The position numbers and the translations under genes are program-made. A stretch of DNA of 64,000 nucleotides from Acanthosepion esculentum (taxonomy: Eukaryota > Mollusca > Cephalopoda > Sepiida > Sepiidae): NCBI GenBank assembly GCA_964036315.1, contig OZ038507.1:61801888-61865887 (forward strand), read 5' to 3'. A model generated the notes under the pieces. It had not been told where the DNA came from and did no database searches. It saw nothing but the letters and a program-made list of their open reading frames with translations. This document shows positions 63,897 to 64,000 of this stretch, in pieces; the stretch's first letter is position 1; each line of letters opens with the position of its first letter.

Positions 63897-64000
63897 TCCT
63901 CTTTTCCTATTTTCTTTCATTCTTTCTTTACTCATCCTCGGTTTTTATTTGCTTTCTTTCTTTTTTCATTCCTTTTTCCTGTACACCTCCTCTATTCCTA
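63671..64000. repeat. Pyrimidine-rich (TTTC)n region
   Basis: CTTTCTTTCTTTC tracts and irregular TTTTCTTATTTTC text to the window end. Confidence 0.85.

Overview
This window is animal genomic DNA, most likely from a cephalopod and probably an octopus. It is AT-rich and packed with (TA)n, (CA)n and polypyrimidine arrays. It also carries tRNA-derived SINEs, decayed non-LTR retrotransposons, Tc1/mariner-type DNA transposons and Penelope-like remnants. The organism call is inferred from repeat style and my memory of octopus repeats; the metazoan call rests on a conserved host gene.

Only one host gene is recognisable: the 3' end of POLD1 (DNA polymerase delta catalytic subunit) on the + strand. 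Its penultimate coding exon lies at 16587-16737 and its last coding exon at 35397-35493. An 18.7 kb intron separates them and splits the CysB metal-ligand set. No other POLD1 exon was found in 1-16586, so that stretch is probably upstream intron. 35494-64000 is 3' UTR followed by intergenic sequence in which I recognise no other host gene.

Layout. 1-16.5 kb: LINE tails and reverse-transcriptase remnants, a tRNA-head/hammerhead element, fold-back elements, a Penelope GIY-YIG relic, a Tc1 relic, several minisatellites and a 5S rRNA-derived segment. 16.7-35.4 kb (POLD1 intron): a mariner with a triplicated end, SINEs, a 1.4 kb pyrimidine array, a GATCACCCC minisatellite, a piggyBac-like fragment, three mariner-type relics and a retroposon that split one of them. 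35.5-49 kb: repeat elements, palindromic hammerhead-bearing elements, a tandem canonical hammerhead pair 303 bp apart, LINE fragments, and inverted tRNA-Ser-like copies. 49-64 kb: MITEs, a LINE, a nested DUF4817-type transposon cluster, a second Penelope relic, further hammerhead elements and simple repeats.

The most interesting system is a set of hammerhead-ribozyme-like motifs (CTGANGA, stem II, GAAA, stem III ending in U, then H) in at least six unrelated short repeat families. They usually sit in inverted or tandem pairs beside (TA)n tracts. One family (41868-42290) matches the canonical consensus in two direct copies 303 bp apart, a retrozyme-like layout. Penelope-like endonuclease relics in the same window are a plausible source of the mobilising machinery. 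Most long open reading frames here (up to 571 codons) are artefacts of tandem repeats without stop codons.
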